Source: Bradyrhizobium sp. CSA207 (GTDB lineage: Bacteria > Pseudomonadota > Alphaproteobacteria > Rhizobiales > Xanthobacteraceae). Taken from it: a stretch of 64,000 nt of DNA. The DNA lies in contig NZ_JAACFT010000012.1 of assembly GCF_029051685.1 (NCBI RefSeq), forward strand, positions 62,001-126,000, written 5' to 3'. Below are positions 1-8,436 of this stretch, piece after piece. Within the stretch, counting starts at the first letter, position 1. Every line of letters starts with the position of its first letter. The notes beneath the pieces are model-generated. The model did no database searches. It was not told the DNA's origin and saw only the letters and a list, made by a program, of their open reading frames with translations. The position numbers were made by a program, and so were the translations under genes.

Positions 1-3000
1 TTGCGGAAATCCTTGCCGCCATCCCTGCGATGACCGCCATGGCGGTGACGCTCGCCGCGCTTCTCGCCATCAGCCGCCGGCGCCGCTTCGCCCTCTGCCG
101 GTGCAGCGGCTGCCTGGGCGCCGTCCTGCGCACGCGGCTGATTGTGGTGACGCTGGTGGCGATGGCGCTCGTGGCGCGGCTTGCGATCCTCGTGACGGCC
201 GGCGGGACGCCAGACCTCGACGAGCTCGGGCTCGGCGGGGGCGGCGGGTTCCACGGGCGCAGCGGCGTCGGCCGATGCGGCGGCTTCCGTTGCGGCGGTC
301 TCTGCGGGCGCAGCCTCGAGGCTCGATTCCTCCGCGGGCGCTGCGGCCTCTTCAACGGGCGGTGCGATGCCGGGGGCATCTTCCGGCGTGACGGGGGCTT
401 CGGCCGATTCCAACACAGGCTCGGCCTCGGGCGCGGGCGCGTCGTGCTGCTCCATGCCGGGCGCGTCTTCGACGGTGACCGGCTCGGCGACGGCTTCGGT
501 GGATACGGTCGGCTCCTCCGGCAGGCCGGCAACGGCCTCAGCCGCGATCTCAGTCTCGGTCTCGGTCGATGTCTCTGCACTGCCCTCGGCGGGCACAGTC
601 TCGGCCGCGACCGTCTCAGCGACAGGCGCCGCCGGCTTCGGCGGCAGCGGTGCGCGCTTTTCCATGCGATAGCCGAGCGCGCGCAGCACCGAGGCGAAAT
701 CTTCGCCGGCCGAGCCGGTGAGCGAGGTCATCGCCTGCGTCACCACAAAGCCGCGGCCATCGAACGCGCCGGCGGGCTTTTCGCCGGGCGAATTCTCGCG
801 CCACGACAGCGCCGGACGAATGAGATCGGCAAGCCGCTCCAGAATGTCGACGCGCACGGCGCGCTCGCCGGCCTGCTTGTAGCCGAGCACGCGATAGGCA
901 TCGCGCGGCAGCTGCTTGTCGACCGGGAACGAGGTGCGGCCCGAGCTTGCCAGATGCTGCGCGCCTGACAGCGACGAGAGGTCGACATTGTCCTGCTTCA
1001 GCGCCCACAGCAGCGCGGCGAGTGCACGCGCCGCGGGTTTCAAGAGGCCGGGGAAATAAAGGTGATAGGCGCCGAAGCGGACGCCGTATTTGCGCAGCAC
1101 GGCGCGCGAGGGCTGGTCGAGATCCTTCAGCTCGCTCACGATCTTCGGCCGCTCCAGCACGCCGAGCGCCTCGACCAGCTGATAGGCGATGCCGCGGGCA
1201 ATGCCGGTGACGTCAGCCGCCTTCGACAGCTCGAACATCGGCCCGAGCAGCTTTTCGATATGCGTCTTGAGCCAGAGATCGAGCCGCGCCTGCACCTTGT
1301 CGCGGGGCGCGCCGGTCAGCCGCTCGTCGGAGATGATGCGGATGCGCGGATGCAGCGCCTCGTCTGCGGCCGTCAGCCGCGCCACCGCGTCGCCGGTCCA
1401 GCGGATGGTGCCGTCGGACGTCAGCACGAACTGCTCGTCCGGCGCATTGCCCAATTTTTCGGCGCGCGCATTGATCTCGCCGGCGAGCACCGCCTGGGCG
1501 GCAGCCTGCAAGGCTTTCGCATCCGAGCCGGCTTCCGCCGCATCCGGTGCAAAGGTGAAGCCATCGAGGCGGCCGATGACATGGCCTTCGACGATGACTT
1601 CGCCGGTCTTGCCGATTTCCGTATTCAAGCTCGTGTTCTCCCGCAGGCGGCGCATCAATACACTGGTCCGGCGATCAACGAAACGCTCAGTCAAGCGTTC
1701 ATGGAGCGCATCCGATAATTTATTTTCGACCTCCCGCGCGATCCCCTGCCAATGTTCGGGGTCCGCGAGCCAGTCCGGCCGGTTGGCGACGAAGGTCCAG
1801 GTGCGGATCTGCGCGATCCGGGCCGACAGCGTGTCGATATCGCCGTCGACGCGGTCGGCCTGGTCGATCTGGGCCGCGAACCAGGCATCGGGAATGCGGC
1901 CCTTCTGCATCAGGAAGCCGTACAGCGTGGTGACCAGCTCGGCGTGGGCGGCCGGCGACAGCTTTCGGTAATCCGGGACCTGGCAGGCCTCCCACAGCCG
2001 TTCCACGGCGGCCTTGCCATGCGCGATATCGCGCACCTCGACGTCGCGGGCGGCGTGATCGAGCACCCGCATGTCCTCGGCGATCGGCGCGCGCGTCAGG
2101 GACTCATGGCCGGGGGCGAGGTTCAGCGAGACCTGGAGCGCGCCGAGCGAGGCGAAATCCAGCCTCGCGTTGCGCCATTGCAAAACCTTGACGCTGTCGA
2201 AGGTGTGGTTCTGCAGCGCGTTCACAAGCTCGGGTTCGAACGGCGCGCAGCGGCCGGTGGTGCCGAAGGTGCCGTTGCGCGTGGCGCGACCGGCGCGGCC
2301 GGCGATCTGCGAGAATTCGGACGGCGTCAGGCGGCGGAACTGGTGGCCGTCGAACTTGCGGTCGGAGGCGAAGGCGACGTGGTCGACGTCGAGGTTGAGA
2401 CCCATGCCGACCGCGTCGGTGGCGACGAGATAGTCGACGTCGCCGTTCTGGAACATCGCCACCTGCGCATTGCGCGTGCGCGGTGACAGAGATCCCAGCA
2501 CCACGGCGGCGCCGCCATGCTGGCGGCGGATCAGCTCGGCGATGGCGTAGACCTCGTCGGCGGAGAACGCGACGATCGCGGTGCGCCGCGGCTGGCGCGT
2601 GATCTTGCGGTCGCCGGCGAATTCGAGCTGCGACAGGCGCGGCCGGGTGATCATGGAGACGCCGGGGAGCAGCCGCTCGATGATGGGGCGCATCGTTGCA
2701 GCCCCGAGCAGCAGCGTCTCGTCGCGGCCGCGGCGGTTGAGGATGCGGTCGGTGAAGACGTGGCCGCGTTCCAGATCCGATGCGATCTGGACCTCGTCGA
2801 CGGCGAGGAAGGAGACGTCGAGGTCGCGCGGCATCGCCTCGACGGTCGAGACCCAATAGCGCGGCGCCTTCGGCTTGATCTTCTCCTCGCCGGTGATCAG
2901 CGCGACGGCCTCGGGCCCCGCGCGATCGGCGATCTTGTTGTAGACCTCGCGCGCCAAGAGCCGCAGCGGCAGCCCGATCATGCCGGACGAATGCGCCAGC

Positions 3001-3110
3001 ATCCGTTCGATGGCCAGATGGGTCTTGCCGGTATTGGTCGGCCCGAGCACCGCAGTGACGCCAGCGCCGGGGGCACGCTCGGAGGCGAAGGGGGAGGAGG
3101 CAAAGGGCAT
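1..3110 (-). CDS. SUV3-like DEAD/DEAH-box RNA helicase, 3' end outside window
   Basis: ATP-dependent superfamily 2 helicase related to mitochondrial SUV3, probably acting in RNA turnover. Read from the ATG at 3110 the frame stays open to the left edge (over 1,030 codons), so the C-terminus is missing. The N-terminus has a Walker A motif (GPTNTGKT, residues 23-30), then a DEVQ box, ATDAVGMGLN and the arginine-finger motif QIAGRAGR, in the usual SUV3 order. The C-terminal part visible here is low complexity: Ala/Glu/Pro-rich, then basic and Gly/His/Arg-rich near the edge (for example GGHRRDGGKDFR), which may bind RNA. Long plus-strand frames over this interval are antisense shadows. Family assignment is firm; the RNA-decay role is inferred from homologs. 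Confidence 0.85.
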   Translation of the reverse strand, partial: MPFASSPFASERAPGAGVTAVLGPTNTGKTHLAIERMLAHSSGMIGLPLRLLAREVYNKIADRAGPEAVALITGEEKIKPKAPRYWVSTVEAMPRDLDVSFLAVDEVQIASDLERGHVFTDRILNRRGRDETLLLGAATMRPIIERLLPGVSMITRPRLSQLEFAGDRKITRQPRRTAIVAFSADEVYAIAELIRRQHGGAAVVLGSLSPRTRNAQVAMFQNGDVDYLVATDAVGMGLNLDVDHVAFASDRKFDGHQFRRLTPSEFSQIAGRAGRATRNGTFGTTGRCAPFEPELVNALQNHTFDSVKVLQWRNARLDFASLGALQVSLNLAPGHESLTRAPIAEDMRVLDHAARDVEVRDIAHGKAAVERLWEACQVPDYRKLSPAAHAELVTTLYGFLMQKGRIPDAWFAAQIDQADRVDGDIDTLSARIAQIRTWTFVANRPDWLADPEHWQGIAREVENKLSDALHERLTERFVDRRTSVLMRRLRENTSLNTEIGKTGEVIVEGHVIGRLDGFTFAPDAAEAGSDAKALQAAAQAVLAGEINARAEKLGNAPDEQFVLTSDGTIRWTGDAVARLTAADEALHPRIRIISDERLTGAPRDKVQARLDLWLKTHIEKLLGPMFELSKAADVTGIARGIAYQLVEALGVLERPKIVSELKDLDQPSRAVLRKYGVRFGAYHLYFPGLLKPAARALAALLWALKQDNVDLSSLSGAQHLASSGRTSFPVDKQLPRDAYRVLGYKQAGERAVRVDILERLADLIRPALSWRENSPGEKPAGAFDGRGFVVTQAMTSLTGSAGEDFASVLRALGYRMEKRAPLPPKPAAPVAETVAAETVPAEGSAETSTETETEIAAEAVAGLPEEPTVSTEAVAEPVTVEDAPGMEQHDAPAPEAEPVLESAEAPVTPEDAPGIAPPVEEAAAPAEESSLEAAPAETAATEAAASADAAAPVEPAAPAEPELVEVWRPAGRHEDRKPRHERHRHQRHHNQPRAQDGAQAAAAPAEGEAAPAADGEKRGERHRHGGHRRDGGKDFR

Positions 3111-3227
3111 CTGGGGGATAGGTAATGGCGATTTGGGGCGAATGTCAGTGCTGTTTGGGGCGATGGCAGGGGCCCCTGCCAAAACCCGTCGCGGGATGGC
3201 GCGAAGCGCTCATCGCACACACACCGC

Positions 3228-3333
3228 TGTCATCGCCCGGCTCGACCGGGCGATCCAGTATTCCAGAGGCGGCGCAGATCAAGCCGAGAGGGCGCGGCGT
3301 ACTGGATGCCCCGGTCAAGCCGGGGCATGACAG
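3228..3333. repeat. Dispersed inverted repeat, family B (copy 1)
   Basis: About 105-bp element with arms tgtcatcgcccgg and ccggggcatgacag, plus inner blocks gatccagtattccagagg and gcggcgtactggat. Three more copies lie at 4977-5080, 34233-34335 and 43004-43110, always between genes. Confidence 0.85.
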
Positions 3334-3698
3334 CGGAGAACGCGGCGGCTCTCCCCAATCCTCGCGCAACTGTCTCACTTTGCGACGCTTTTCCCGTTGG
3401 TTTTAAGCTTCGGAACGACTCCAGAACGAATCGCGGCCGAATCGCTGACTCCGTGTTGAGTCCTGTTCCGTTCACGCAAGATGTCGCGGGACGTTGGTTG
3501 GCTCGCACTAGATGGAGTTTCGCGCCGTCGCACAAGCGGCGTTTCGATGGCGCGTTCCTTAAAGCTGGGGACGGCGCGGAGTCGAATCAGAATCGGGCAG
3601 GAGTCAAATGGATTCACATGGGCGGACCATCCAAAATCAAAAGCGTGAAAACAACCCCATGCACAGTAGGCAAGCGATTGAAATAACGGGCTTTCTTA
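3334..3698. other. Non-coding stretch without recognisable gene
   Basis: Roughly 365 bases between repeat families B and C, in the gap between the helicase start and the DUF3108 gene. Short frames here lack a convincing start or protein-like composition. I see no tRNA, hairpin terminator or conserved protein. Confidence 0.5.
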
Positions 3699-3904
3699 AC
3701 CCTCCCCTGGAGGGGTCCGAGACGAGCGTAGCTCGCTCGTGGGTCGCTTTGCATGGAGCGCAGCGAAATGCGTCGCGGGGTGGGGTGATCTATCCACTCG
3801 GGCAGCGCATCAAAGGAGAGACCGTCACCCCACCCCGCTCGCGCTGCGCGCGATCGACCCACGAGCGAGCTACGCTCGTCTCGGACCCCTCCAGGGGAGG
3901 GTAG
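3699..3904. repeat. Dispersed long inverted repeat, family C (copy 1)
   Basis: About 205-bp element whose ends are ccctcccctggaggggtcc and ggacccctccaggggaggg, with further complementary blocks inside (acgagcgtagctcgctcgtg against cacgagcgagctacgctcgt). A second copy is at 26311-26494 and a lone end at 14916-14938. It abuts the 3' end of the DUF3108 gene and may serve as its terminator. Confidence 0.85.
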
Positions 3905-3912
3905 GCGCCTGC

Positions 3913-4788
3913 CTACTGCGTCTTCGCGACTCTTGGCGGCTGGGCGGAGGTGATGAAGCTGGTGGCTTCCAGCATCGCCGGCCCCAAGGGCGTCGGCACT
4001 TTCAGCCAGAACGGAACCAGGATCCGCGTACCCGCCACGGGGGCAAACGCGATCTCGATGTTGCGCTGGGCGGCGAGGTATTTGATCACGGGGCGGTCGG
4101 GGATGTAGCCGGCGACGGGGACGAAATACAGCGAGCAGACCACGACCGGGCCGCGATAGCCCTTTTCCGCCTTCACCGTTTCCATGCGCTTGAAATCGAG
4201 CTTGAGCTCGTAGCGCATGCGGCCGTCGAACACCGGCGCGGAGTTGTGGCAGGCCTCCGCCGACAGGGGATCGCCGGTGCCGGGCACGCGCAGCAGCGAG
4301 GCCGTCATCGGATCCCAGACGCCGCGGCGATGCGCCTCGGTGACGACGATGCGATCGGCATCGACCGGCGGCTCCGGCAGAATCGCAAAATCCTTCACAT
4401 TGCCTTTGTCGAGCGTGATGCGGATCTCTTCGGTCTTCTTCGAGGTGGTGGTGGAGGCCTGGTAGCCGGTCGCGACCAGCGCGCCGTTGACCACGCGGCC
4501 CTGCGAGGCGCCGGTGCCGGAGCCATTGGCGATCGATTTCAGCAGCCCCGAGGTGCCGCCCGAGGCCGCGGCAGAAAACACCTCGTCCTGGATGTCGATG
4601 TTCCAGGCGCCCTTGCCGACGGGAATGCCGGCCAGCGTCGCCTCATACTGCGCCTCGAGCTTGCCTTGCGCCGCCGCCGGCTTCGCCTCCCAAGCGAAAG
4701 CCAGGACGCACAGCGCGGCCAGAGCCAGCCGGCCGGCGCGATGCAGCCGGGGCAGATGAGGGGTCAGGGTCAGCACGAAGCCATCCAA
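3913..4788 (-). CDS. DUF3108 domain-containing exported protein
   Basis: A 291-residue protein of the DUF3108 family, whose function is unknown. The N-terminus has a basic segment, a hydrophobic stretch (LALAALCVLAFAWEA) and an AAAQ-type cleavage site near residue 41, so export to the periplasm is likely. The mature part is beta-rich with no catalytic motif I recognise. It lies head-to-head with rpmB across 447 bases, an arrangement seen in related bacteria. The first Met at 4788 gives a sensible signal peptide. The family call is confident; no function is proposed. Confidence 0.8.
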   Translation of the reverse strand: MDGFVLTLTPHLPRLHRAGRLALAALCVLAFAWEAKPAAAQGKLEAQYEATLAGIPVGKGAWNIDIQDEVFSAAASGGTSGLLKSIANGSGTGASQGRVVNGALVATGYQASTTTSKKTEEIRITLDKGNVKDFAILPEPPVDADRIVVTEAHRRGVWDPMTASLLRVPGTGDPLSAEACHNSAPVFDGRMRYELKLDFKRMETVKAEKGYRGPVVVCSLYFVPVAGYIPDRPVIKYLAAQRNIEIAFAPVAGTRILVPFWLKVPTPLGPAMLEATSFITSAQPPRVAKTQ

Positions 4789-4976
4789 TGGGGCCGTCAG
4801 GCCTTGTTAGTTAAGCCAAATATTGCGGCAAACAATGTATCCGGGCTCAAGGCTGCGGAACTCCAGGCGACTCTTCGGGTGCGATTACGCCCTTTATGTG
4901 ATGGTAAGCGGTTTTAATCATTGCCGTTTTGGTGATTGGGGGCGATGGTCGACGGCGACTCTCGCCTTGCTCCCCT

Positions 4977-5080
4977 GTCATGCCCCGGCTTGACCGGGGC
5001 ATCTAGTACGCCGCGGCCTCTCGCTTCCAGCCGCGCCGCCTCTGGAATACTGGATCGCCCGCCTTCGCGGGCGATGACAG
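4977..5080. repeat. Dispersed inverted repeat, family B (copy 2)
   Basis: Inverse orientation to copy 1: starts tgtcatgccccgg and ends gcgggcgatgacag, with inner block ctctggaatactggatc. It sits in the DUF3108/rpmB gap, upstream of the rpmB promoter. Confidence 0.85.
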
Positions 5081-5113
5081 CCGTGGGGCGGCTCCAAAAC
5101 AGGCCTCGTCGCC

Positions 5114-5142
5114 TTGACGTCCCGCCGCTTCCCCCCTATACG
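5114..5142 (+). promoter_or_regulatory. Probable sigma-70 promoter of rpmB
   Basis: TTGACG (5114-5119), a 17-base spacer and TATACG (5137-5142) lie about 95 bases upstream of the rpmB start. The -35 box matches the housekeeping consensus closely. Predicted by eye only. Confidence 0.6.
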
Positions 5143-5235
5143 TCCGCCGCTCCCTGCAAGGACAGAGAATTTGCCCCCGTGGCGCCCCGGATGGCGGCCG
5201 CACATCGTTGGGGGAAAGATTGAGGATTTGAAGCC

Positions 5236-5544
5236 ATGTCTCGCCGCTGCGAACTGACAGCCAAGGGCCCCCTCGTCGGCCACAAGGTCAGCCACTCCAA
5301 CATCAAGACCAAGCGCCGCTTCCTGCCGAACCTGGTCAACGTGACCTTCATCAGCGAAGCCTTGGGCCGCAACGTGCGCCTGCGCGTCTCCACCAGTGCG
5401 GTCAAAAGCGTCGACCACAATGGCGGCCTCGACGCCTACATGCTCAAGGCCAAGGCCGACGTCCTGTCGCCCCGCGCCCTTGAGCTGAAGCGCGCGATCC
5501 AGAAGAAGGTCGGCGAAGCGCAGCCCGAGAAGCAGGCGAGCTAA
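5236..5544 (+). CDS. rpmB: 50S ribosomal protein L28
   Basis: A 102-residue large-subunit ribosomal protein. It begins [20 protein letters not shown] and continues with [12 protein letters not shown], both typical of alphaproteobacterial L28. Length is normal for the clade, which carries a C-terminal extension relative to E. coli L28 (78 residues). A GAGGA ribosome-binding site lies just upstream of the ATG. It is monocistronic, with a sigma-70-like promoter at 5114-5142 and a strong intrinsic terminator at 5623-5651. Confidence 0.97.
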   Translation: MSRRCELTAKGPLVGHKVSHSNIKTKRRFLPNLVNVTFISEALGRNVRLRVSTSAVKSVDHNGGLDAYMLKAKADVLSPRALELKRAIQKKVGEAQPEKQAS

Positions 5545-5622
5545 GCGAATTTTTGGAATGGGCAGGGGCTAAGTCGCGTCGCGTGGCGTGGCGTAGGCTT
5601 AGCCAAGTAGAGTTTTGAGTAG

Positions 5623-5651
5623 CGGCCGGATCTGAAGATCCGGCCGTTTTT
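5623..5651 (+). terminator. Rho-independent terminator after rpmB
   Basis: Perfect 11-bp stem CGGCCGGATCT/AGATCCGGCCG with a 2-base loop, followed by TTTTTG, about 80 bases past the rpmB stop. Confidence 0.9.
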
Positions 5652-5986
5652 GTTGTGCGGCCAGCCTGATTGTACCTCTGCCTATCTTGCTCTGACTTCA
5701 TTGCCCGCTATGATCGAAAAAAACGATGATTCAACTTGGGGGTCGTGGGTTGGGGCTCAGTGTCAGTCAGCTGCGGGCTATCGCGCAGCAGCGCGATAGA
5801 TATAAAACGCAGCTACTCATTCGAAAAAGTTTGAGTCCTAGACGCGAATTTCCTGATGCCGTGCATCACTTCAAGATCTTCTACAATGCGAGAGGCAACG
5901 CTACGCCACCGGCTGACTTCTCGCCGTTGCGCATGTAGTCGAATTACCAGAACGTTCCTTTCACCGCTTCCGCGCGAATTCATGGC
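5652..5986. other. AT-richer non-coding stretch before the methyltransferase
   Basis: About 335 bases with lower GC than the flanking core genes. A 70-codon open frame (5726-5938) is in phase with the methyltransferase and separated from it by a single TAG at 5936-5938. It shows no recognisable domain and is not called as a gene. The composition suggests it came in with the methyltransferase. Confidence 0.5.
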
Positions 5987-7234
5987 ATGAGCAAAGCCTA
6001 CACCAAGACGATACAACAAGCACTTGGGCGTGATCCCGTGCACCCCTTCCCCGCCCGGATGGCTCCGGGCATAGCTCTTGATATTTTGTCCAGCGAGCCA
6101 GAGCGAATTCGGGTCCTAGATCCAATGATGGGCTCAGGGACTGTACTTGCCATGGCCCGCGCGAGCGGTCATTCGGCGATCGGAATTGACATTGATCCGC
6201 TTGCAGTCCTTTTGGCCCGCGTTTGGACGACGGCGGTGGATGAAACCCGGGCGAAAGCCAAGGCTGTAGAGGTCTTGAAACGCGCAAAGGATAGTCTGCC
6301 CTCGCTCAGCGTAAGCGACGCATACCCACTAAATGCGGATTCAGAGACTCGCCGCTTTGTTCGGTATTGGTTCGATGTATACGCTCGCAAGCAACTAGCC
6401 TCGCTCGCTCACTCGATTCACGGCGTGAGAGATAATAACGTCAGAGACGTACTATGGTGCGCTTTCTCACGCCTAATCATTACTAAGCAGGCTGGCGCTT
6501 CATTGGCGATGGACCTCTCCCATAGCAGGCCACATAAAGCATTTGAGAGCGCCCCAATTAAGCCGTTCAACAAATTTCTTGCTGCTATTGATCACGTTCT
6601 GAAAAACTGCATCTCAAAGAACCAACCTGAACGCGGACCAGCGACGCGGACATCGCTCGGCGACGCCCGTAAGCTTCCTCTTACGAGTGGTACTATCGAT
6701 CTTGTTTTAACTTCCCCTCCTTACCTCAACGCAATCGATTACATGCGGTGCAGTAAATTTTCGCTAGTTTGGATGGGACATACAATCGGCGAGCTGAGTT
6801 GCATTCGGACTGATAGTGTCGGCACAGAATGCGGCGACCACGATGCTCGCGAAGATTCGGACATTAAGAGAATCATTTCTGATCTGCGACTGAGTCCCCA
6901 ACTCAGTCGTCGGCACGAAGCTGTCCTCGCACATTATGTCGACGACATGATGCGCTCCATTGATGAGGTGGCTCGTGTGCTAGCGCCGGGAGGCAGGGCA
7001 GTCTATGTCGTGGGAGAAAACACGGTTCGCGGAACGTTTATCCCTAACGCCAAGATCGTGACGGCAGTTGCCGAGCACGCGGGCCTCTCCATCGGCACTA
7101 GAAAAGCTCGAACTTTGCCAGCTAACCGACGCTACCTTCCACCGCCAACAGTTCTAAACGCGCCAGAAGCGATGGGAGGCCGGATGCGCAGGGAGGTTAT
7201 TCTAACTTTCTCCAAACCTACAGAGGGCCTCTGA
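5987..7234 (+). CDS. Orphan DNA amino-methyltransferase (TSPPY type)
   Basis: A 415-residue SAM-dependent DNA methyltransferase. Near residues 43-52 is the AdoMet-binding motif DPMMGSGT, followed by GIDIDP. The catalytic motif IV TSPPY lies near residue 237, about 190 residues later; the C-terminal part carries VLAPGGRAVYVVGEN. TSPPY is typical of exocyclic-amino (N4-cytosine or N6-adenine) methylases. The motif order with a long spacer differs from the usual beta-class arrangement. No restriction endonuclease gene lies beside it. Base composition is clearly AT-richer than the neighbours and codon choice less GC-biased, pointing to recent acquisition. The start at 5987 is the first ATG after an in-frame TAG. 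Confidence 0.8.
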   Translation: MSKAYTKTIQQALGRDPVHPFPARMAPGIALDILSSEPERIRVLDPMMGSGTVLAMARASGHSAIGIDIDPLAVLLARVWTTAVDETRAKAKAVEVLKRAKDSLPSLSVSDAYPLNADSETRRFVRYWFDVYARKQLASLAHSIHGVRDNNVRDVLWCAFSRLIITKQAGASLAMDLSHSRPHKAFESAPIKPFNKFLAAIDHVLKNCISKNQPERGPATRTSLGDARKLPLTSGTIDLVLTSPPYLNAIDYMRCSKFSLVWMGHTIGELSCIRTDSVGTECGDHDAREDSDIKRIISDLRLSPQLSRRHEAVLAHYVDDMMRSIDEVARVLAPGGRAVYVVGENTVRGTFIPNAKIVTAVAEHAGLSIGTRKARTLPANRRYLPPPTVLNAPEAMGGRMRREVILTFSKPTEGL

Positions 7235-7311
7235 GGAAGAAAGATTGAGACGCCGCTTTCATTTTAGCGGCATCGCTGCCTGCGCCAGACGGATAGCCTT
7301 CGCCAACCATG

Positions 7312-7340
7312 TTGACATTTGTTAACACCCTCTGTATCTT
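7312..7340 (+). promoter_or_regulatory. Strong sigma-70-like promoter with embedded palindrome
   Basis: TTGACA (7312-7317), exactly 17 bases, then TATCTT (7335-7340). The next ATG is only 11 bases past the -10 box, so the message may be near-leaderless. The spacer holds the 8-bp palindrome TGTTAACA (7320-7327), a possible operator for the HTH protein encoded by the module. Confidence 0.65.
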
Positions 7341-7351
7341 CAGGTCTCAGC

Positions 7352-7588
7352 ATGGCTGATCGGCCCAGGCACCCGCACAAGGAAATCGAGGCCGTCGTCG
7401 CGCAGGCCGAATCGATTGGTTGGCGGTGGCGCAAGATGGGGCATTGGGGGCGGCTGTTCTGCCCGCATGCCGGTCGCGATGGCTGCCAGGTCGGCGTGAA
7501 CGGCACACCGAAGAATCCGGAAGACCACGCCCGGCAGGTGATGCGCGCGATCGCGCGCTGCCCGCACGGAGGAGAGGAGGACAAGTGA
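7352..7588 (+). CDS. Small HicA-like conserved protein, first gene of coupled pair
   Basis: A 78-residue protein beginning MADRPRHPHKEIEAVVAQAE. It has a conserved-looking core, GHWGRLFCPH...GCQVGVNGTPKNPEDHARQ, and ends with CPH. The layout (N-terminal helix, beta hairpin, C-terminal helix, central GHWG) recalls the HicA mRNA-interferase fold, but the similarity is weak and the Cys/His pattern differs. The first in-frame ATG (7319) lies inside the predicted promoter, so the ATG at 7352 is preferred. Its stop overlaps the start of the next gene (GTGA), implying translational coupling. A toxin or RNA-binding role is an inference only. Confidence 0.65.
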   Translation: MADRPRHPHKEIEAVVAQAESIGWRWRKMGHWGRLFCPHAGRDGCQVGVNGTPKNPEDHARQVMRAIARCPHGGEEDK

Positions 7589-8127
7589 AGAAATTCGAAT
7601 TCAGCATCATTGCGTCCGGCCTCGATCCTGCGGCGGAGGATTTCGAGCAGCGCTTCTACGATGCCGGCTGCGACGACGCGGCAATCGCCTTCCAGAAGGG
7701 CCACATCATCGTCGACTTCACCCGGGAGGCGAAATCAGTCAGCGAGGCCATCGTCACGGCGGTGCGGAACGTACAGGCCGCCGGCGCCCGCGTCGATCGC
7801 GTCGAGCCCGACCCGCTCGTCAGCCTCTCCGATATCGCCGCCCGAACCGGAATGACGCGCGCGGCGATGACGCAATATTCCAAAGGACAGCGAGCCAAGG
7901 ACTTTCCCTCGCCGGTCGCCCGCGTGACATCCGACAGCCCGCTGTGGGATTGGGCGACGGTCGCAAAATGGCTGTTTCATCACGACAAGCTCAGCCGCGA
8001 CGAGGCGATCGAGGCAGCCGCCGTGCGAGCGGCCAACGCGGCGATCGGATCGCGCACAGCCAAGCTCGAAGAGACTTTGAAGGGAAGCCTGAAAGCCTAC
8101 GAGAAGGAGCTCGACCGGGCAGCGTGA
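7585..8127 (+). CDS. HTH DNA-binding protein, second gene of coupled pair
   Basis: A 180-residue protein starting at a GTG that overlaps the upstream stop by four bases, with a strong purine-rich ribosome-binding site (GGAGGAGAGGAGG) just before it. Residues 1-75 form an alpha/beta domain (KKFEFSIIASGLDP, then AIAFQKGHIIVDFTREAKS). Residues 79-105 read as a helix-turn-helix (SLSDIAARTGMTRAAMTQYS), followed by WDWATVAKWL and a charged helical C-terminus. The pairing of a tiny upstream protein with a larger DNA-binding partner resembles toxin-antitoxin operons in which the second protein autoregulates. I infer autorepression at the palindrome in its promoter. Function is not established. Confidence 0.7.
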   Translation: MKKFEFSIIASGLDPAAEDFEQRFYDAGCDDAAIAFQKGHIIVDFTREAKSVSEAIVTAVRNVQAAGARVDRVEPDPLVSLSDIAARTGMTRAAMTQYSKGQRAKDFPSPVARVTSDSPLWDWATVAKWLFHHDKLSRDEAIEAAAVRAANAAIGSRTAKLEETLKGSLKAYEKELDRAA

Positions 8128-8170
8128 GGCGCGGGATATCCGCAGGCTCGCCTGCTCTGCGCGCCTCCCC

Positions 8171-8321
8171 CTACCCCGAAAATCAATGCTCCGCAGCACG
8201 ATCCCCCGGCGGCGACCCCTCGAACTCCGTCGCCTGGTATTTGCGTTCCACGCAGGCTTCGATGCGCTCGCGCAGGCGGGTGAACTGGGCTTCGCGCTCG
8301 GCGGGTCTGGCGCGCGGGCCC
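8171..8321 (-). pseudogene. Truncated, frameshifted copy of the DUF1488 gene 3' end
   Basis: About 150 bases match the last half of the intact DUF1488 gene (11298-11450) closely, in the same orientation. The 5' half is absent. An extra G (cccccgg here, ccccgg in the intact copy) shifts the frame before the conserved C-terminus. It lies 3.1 kb from the intact copy, and the two bracket the FtsZ cassette as direct repeats. Confidence 0.85.
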
Positions 8322-8340
8322 GGCGCTAGCGCCGCGCGCG

Positions 8341-8356
8341 TTAACCGTCCATTAAC
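8341..8356 (+). promoter_or_regulatory. CtrA-type binding site upstream of the HTH-ftsZ cassette
   Basis: TTAACCGTCCATTAAC is an exact match to the full CtrA box TTAA-N7-TTAAC known from Caulobacter and other alphaproteobacteria. It lies 80 bases upstream of the first gene of the operon, a normal place for a CtrA-controlled promoter. A second exact box is upstream of the facing gene (11194-11209). Confidence 0.7.
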
Positions 8357-8436
8357 CAACGCAGCCTAGCCTGAAATCATCGTCCAGTCATCATCAGCCC
8401 GAAATGCCTTCCCGGTTCGCTCCAGGAGAAGCGTCG

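Noticed and set aside
30..1718. Plus-strand open frames at the left edge
   Set aside because: The minus-strand helicase frame is continuous here and carries the real motifs; the plus-strand products are Gly/Arg/Ala-biased.
5813..6043. 76-codon minus-strand frame before the methyltransferase
   Set aside because: Overlaps the methyltransferase start, no domain, no ribosome-binding site.
7252..7271. Terminator after the methyltransferase
   Set aside because: GCCGCT/AGCGGC forms only a 6-bp stem with an 8-base loop and lacks a following T tract.
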